Shown here: positions 7,737 to 10,320 of the stretch, piece after piece
Position numbering within the stretch: position 1 is the first letter of the stretch
Layout of the letters: the number at the start of each line of letters is the position of its first letter
Source of the DNA: Tubulinosema ratisbonensis
Lineage: Eukaryota > Microsporidia > Tubulinosematidae
DNA length: 10,320 bases
Assembly: GCA_004000155.1 (NCBI GenBank)
Contig: RCSS01000632.1
Coordinates: forward strand, 1-10,320
Reading direction: 5' to 3'
Position numbers and translations under genes: made by a program
Notes under the pieces: generated by a model
What the model saw: the letters and a program-made list of their open reading frames with translations, nothing else
Databases searched by the model: none
Told to the model about the DNA's origin: nothing

Positions 7737-8450
7737 AATTATGTTCAACTTTAAAATTTAGAATTTGTCTTAAGAATATTGGCACTTTATTAATTTTTAA
7801 ATTTTTATAAAAACTACAAAAACAGCCAAAAAATATGTAAAATATCAAAGATTTGTTTTATATTTGTTTATAAAAAAATTTAATCTAAGATAAAATTATA
7901 TAAACAAATAAATAGTTTAAAACTTTATAGTTAAAAACAAAAAATATTTCTGATTCCTAAGTTTTAAAGTTAATTTAACTTAGCAAAAACAAAAATTTTT
8001 GTAAATCGCAATGAAATTATAAAAACCAATAAATATAATAAATCATTCTACTCTAAAAATTTAAAAAACTATTGATTAATTATAAAATAAAAAAAAAACT
8101 AAATATTAATCTTAAAAATTTTTAAAAATACTTATTTACCATATTTAATGCTTAATTTAAAAAAAATTTTTATTCTAATTTCGAATATAAATAAATTATT
8201 TATTTATTAATATTAAAAAGTATTAATTTAATTATAAAAAAAATAAATAATTATAATTCTTTAAAATTTAACATAATTTTACTATTTGACAAGTTATGAT
8301 ATTCAAAATAGTAAATTAAATATGCTAGAATCTATCTAAATTTATAATAAATTAATATTTTAAAAACATGTGTTTAATACCAATTTAAATTTAATTCTTA
8401 TACATTTTTTATAAAGTATCCAAAATATGATAAGACTTTAATTCCTAAAT

Positions 8451-8460
8451 TTGATAAGAA
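8451..8460 (+). promoter_or_regulatory. GATA-like decamer upstream of the second paralogue
   Basis: TTGATAAGAA ends 32 bases before the ATG at 8493 and matches, in the opposite orientation, the decamer 33 bases before the other paralogue. A second TGATAAGA is at 8428-8435. Paired WGATAR sites are typical targets of GATA zinc-finger factors, which fungi and microsporidia possess. Confidence 0.4.
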
Positions 8461-8492
8461 AAACTATAAGAACAAAAAATTCTAAAAAAATT

Positions 8493-10319
8493 ATGTATAA
8501 ATTTCTAATATTCATTGTTCAAACAGTTTCAACAAAAAGAAATTTAAGTACAGAATCTGAATTAGATAATCAATCTAAACAAATGAAATTAAATGAGGAA
8601 AATGATTTACTATTAACTGATTATGATTTTGGTTTAGAAGACCAAAAAAGTAATTCTGACGAAGAAATCTTTGAAGGATTAGATGGTTTAAATGATGTTT
8701 TATTAAAACCTTATGAATATTTAATTAATATACAAGACCAAGAAAATATTTTATTAGATGAATCTATTCCAACTGAGTGTTTATTACCTGATTTTATTGA
8801 CAATGAAGAAGTAATTGATTCAAATTTAAATACTTCTAATTTCTTAGAACAAACTTGTTTACCTGATTATAATTCTGATAACGTATTAGAAATAAATTAT
8901 ACAAATCAAGAAAATAAAAATACTTTAACACCTCAAAATGAGCCAATTAGAAAAAGTAATAATTCTTTCCAAATAAACAAGGAGATAATAGAAATTTCTG
9001 ATGATGACAGCATTTATAAAAATTTTGATTTATCAAAATTAACCTATGAATTTGCTATTGAATCAAATGTATTTGGTTTAAAAGAATATTTTGATAAGTA
9101 TATAATAAGAATACCTAAAACTAATTTACAATCAACAATGGTATCTCTTAACAAATCAAAAGAAAGAATGTTTTATTCAATAAACCTTTCAACTCTTCTT
9201 GTATTTCGATCGATTCATAAAGAAAAGAATTTTAAATTTTATGTATTAGAGCTCACAAATAAATTAGAAAACAGGTTTGCATTCAGAATTGATCACACAA
9301 CCCGTCAAACAAACCAAAACATATCAAAAATATTACAAGATATCTTTTGTTACTTTGATGATGAAAATGTTTTTGAAGTATTTCACAAATTTTATCGAAA
9401 ATATATTTTTAGTGATTATGTTTTAGATTATTTTAAAAAAACGGAGAATTATTGTTTGCCTGGTTTGAAATTAGACTTGAAAATTTCAATTCTGTTAGAA
9501 AAATTTAATACATTTTATTTTGAGTATTCGCACACTGTAAATCAAATCCTTGACCAATGTTTCAAACCTTATTCTGTGAAAATAGCACCATATTTTTTTT
9601 CAAAAAATAACCAAATTGTCAAAGAAACTTTACAAATTTACATTACAGATTTGTTATACAACAAAATCAATTGTTTGTTAGTTATTCTATTCCCTGAGAT
9701 CAAGCTAATACTAGAAAATTTGGCAGACGCATGTACACTTCGTTTTCTTTATATGAGATTTCATTTCTTTTTTTCGTTATTGGTATGTAAATTAAATTAC
9801 AATCTACCAAAACTAAAATATGAATTTGACAAGTCAAGTTTTTTCGATAATTTTTTGATAACAGATTCCAAGTTTTTTAACATATTTGTTTTAGAGATAA
9901 GACTTTTTATCTGTGTTTCTTGCTTAACTTTGTTAAACAACTTAAAACAAATCAATTTAATTTTTTTAAAAGCTTTCATTAGTTTCGTAAGATGCCGTAA
10001 CCCAGATTTTTTAGACTATTTTTTGTTAAATGAGTTTACACCTTTAGATCATTTTATTGGTTTAGAAAATCATATTGAAATATTTTTAAAAGCATTTGAG
10101 AAAGGATCTAAAAATTTACCTAAACTTAACATTCAATCAATCGATAATAAACTTATCTCTGAAGATTATTACAGGTTGAATGAGTTAGAGAGAATTGAAA
10201 AATTGATACAAATATCAGAAACGAAGAAAAAAGATGATCCTAAAATGATTGAATCAAATGCAAATTTGATCCAAAAAATATCAGAGTTTTTGATAGAATA
10301 TTTTAGAAAATTTGATTAA
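8493..10319 (+). CDS. Putative secreted nuclear-targeted effector, paralogue 2 (unknown family)
   Basis: This gene encodes 608 residues and ends with TAA one base before the window edge. The first in-frame ATG is at 8493; the upstream frame to 8451 begins with TTG and follows a stop at 8439. Residues 1-14 (MYKFLIFIVQTVST) form a signal-peptide-like leader. K15-R16, a 12-residue spacer and KQMK at 29-32 make a weaker bipartite nuclear signal at the same place as in paralogue 1. Residues 35-150 are strongly acidic. IIEISDDDS at 165-173 is close to the ideal phospho-regulated SUMO-interacting motif. The rest aligns end to end with paralogue 1: RFAFRI (261-266), ITDLLYN (384-390), RFHFFFSLL to EIR (422-470, 34 of 49 identical by my count), NEF (513-515) and the tail EYFRKFD. 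No catalytic motif or known domain is visible. Gene existence is near certain; function is hypothesis. Confidence 0.85.
   Translation: MYKFLIFIVQTVSTKRNLSTESELDNQSKQMKLNEENDLLLTDYDFGLEDQKSNSDEEIFEGLDGLNDVLLKPYEYLINIQDQENILLDESIPTECLLPDFIDNEEVIDSNLNTSNFLEQTCLPDYNSDNVLEINYTNQENKNTLTPQNEPIRKSNNSFQINKEIIEISDDDSIYKNFDLSKLTYEFAIESNVFGLKEYFDKYIIRIPKTNLQSTMVSLNKSKERMFYSINLSTLLVFRSIHKEKNFKFYVLELTNKLENRFAFRIDHTTRQTNQNISKILQDIFCYFDDENVFEVFHKFYRKYIFSDYVLDYFKKTENYCLPGLKLDLKISILLEKFNTFYFEYSHTVNQILDQCFKPYSVKIAPYFFSKNNQIVKETLQIYITDLLYNKINCLLVILFPEIKLILENLADACTLRFLYMRFHFFFSLLVCKLNYNLPKLKYEFDKSSFFDNFLITDSKFFNIFVLEIRLFICVSCLTLLNNLKQINLIFLKAFISFVRCRNPDFLDYFLLNEFTPLDHFIGLENHIEIFLKAFEKGSKNLPKLNIQSIDNKLISEDYYRLNELERIEKLIQISETKKKDDPKMIESNANLIQKISEFLIEYFRKFD
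8985..9011 (+). other. Encoded SUMO-interacting-motif-like peptide in paralogue 2
   Basis: These nine codons encode IIEISDDDS, matching the consensus of two branched hydrophobics, any residue, a branched hydrophobic, then Ser and acidic residues that casein kinase 2 could extend by phosphorylation. It sits at the boundary between the acidic disordered region and the globular domain, where a binding peptide would be exposed. Confidence 0.5.
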
Positions 10320-10320
10320 A

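Larger units (their letters stand above)
7696..8492. other. 797 bp intergenic region between the paralogues
   Basis: This stretch is almost entirely A and T with no open frame worth naming. The final 70 bases hold two TGATAAGA motifs (8428-8435 and 8452-8459), 24 bases apart, and a four-codon ATG frame (8427-8441) that stops before the gene. No sequence similarity to the 5' flank of the first paralogue is evident apart from the shared decamer, so any duplication that created the pair is old. Confidence 0.6.

Noticed and set aside
7560..7748. Minus-strand open frame of 62 codons at the end of paralogue 1
   Set aside because: It is antisense to the conserved tail, with hydrophobic low-complexity content expected from complementing AT-rich coding DNA.
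8451..8492. N-terminal extension of paralogue 2 by 14 residues
   Set aside because: It begins with TTG, would place a basic stretch before the hydrophobic leader, and covers the putative GATA-like site; the ATG at 8493 gives the leader seen in the paralogue.
8538..8555. PEXEL-like RxL (R16-N-L18) after the leader of paralogue 2
   Set aside because: The acidic residue is one position off the RxLx[EQD] consensus, the motif is absent from paralogue 1, and the window does not look apicomplexan.
9797..9979. Minus-strand open frame of 60 codons inside paralogue 2
   Set aside because: It lies opposite the most conserved block of the family and is Lys/Leu-rich by complementarity.

Overview
The window looks like a gene-poor stretch of a very AT-rich eukaryotic nuclear genome, most likely a microsporidian. 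The reasons are three intron-free genes, no bacterial ribosome-binding sites or operon packing, and two adjacent lineage-specific proteins with very short secretory leaders and an aromatic-rich body, a pattern common in microsporidian secretomes. Other AT-rich eukaryotes (dictyostelids, apicomplexans, anaerobic fungi) are not formally excluded. I cannot name the genus.

Layout, all genes on the + strand. 1-1969 is intergenic; it holds two diverged copies of an LTR-like repeat (314-537 and 635-825) and one 51-codon open frame of uncertain status (1180-1335). 1970-3319 encodes a probable chromatin or DNA-binding protein with an N-terminal AT-hook, a long Asn-rich region containing about 15 degenerate L-R-D-N repeats, and a C-terminal SAP domain. 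3320-5907 is a 2.6 kb gap with no intact gene; around 4940-5500 it holds scattered open fragments that resemble, in the right order, pieces of a Ty3/gypsy-type polymerase. 5908-7695 and 8493-10319 encode two diverged tandem paralogues of about 600 residues, separated by an extremely AT-rich 797 bp gap.

The paralogues are the most interesting content. Each begins with a short hydrophobic leader, followed at once by a dibasic bipartite nuclear-localisation-like signal, then a low-complexity acidic or polar region ending in a hydrophobic-acidic motif that looks like a SUMO-interacting motif, then a conserved globular domain I do not recognise. The working hypothesis is a family of secreted effectors that enter the host nucleus and engage SUMO or SUMOylated partners. 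Both genes also carry the same decamer, TTGATAAGAA, in opposite orientation 32-33 bases before the ATG, which suggests shared regulation by a GATA-type factor. None of this could be tested by database search here.
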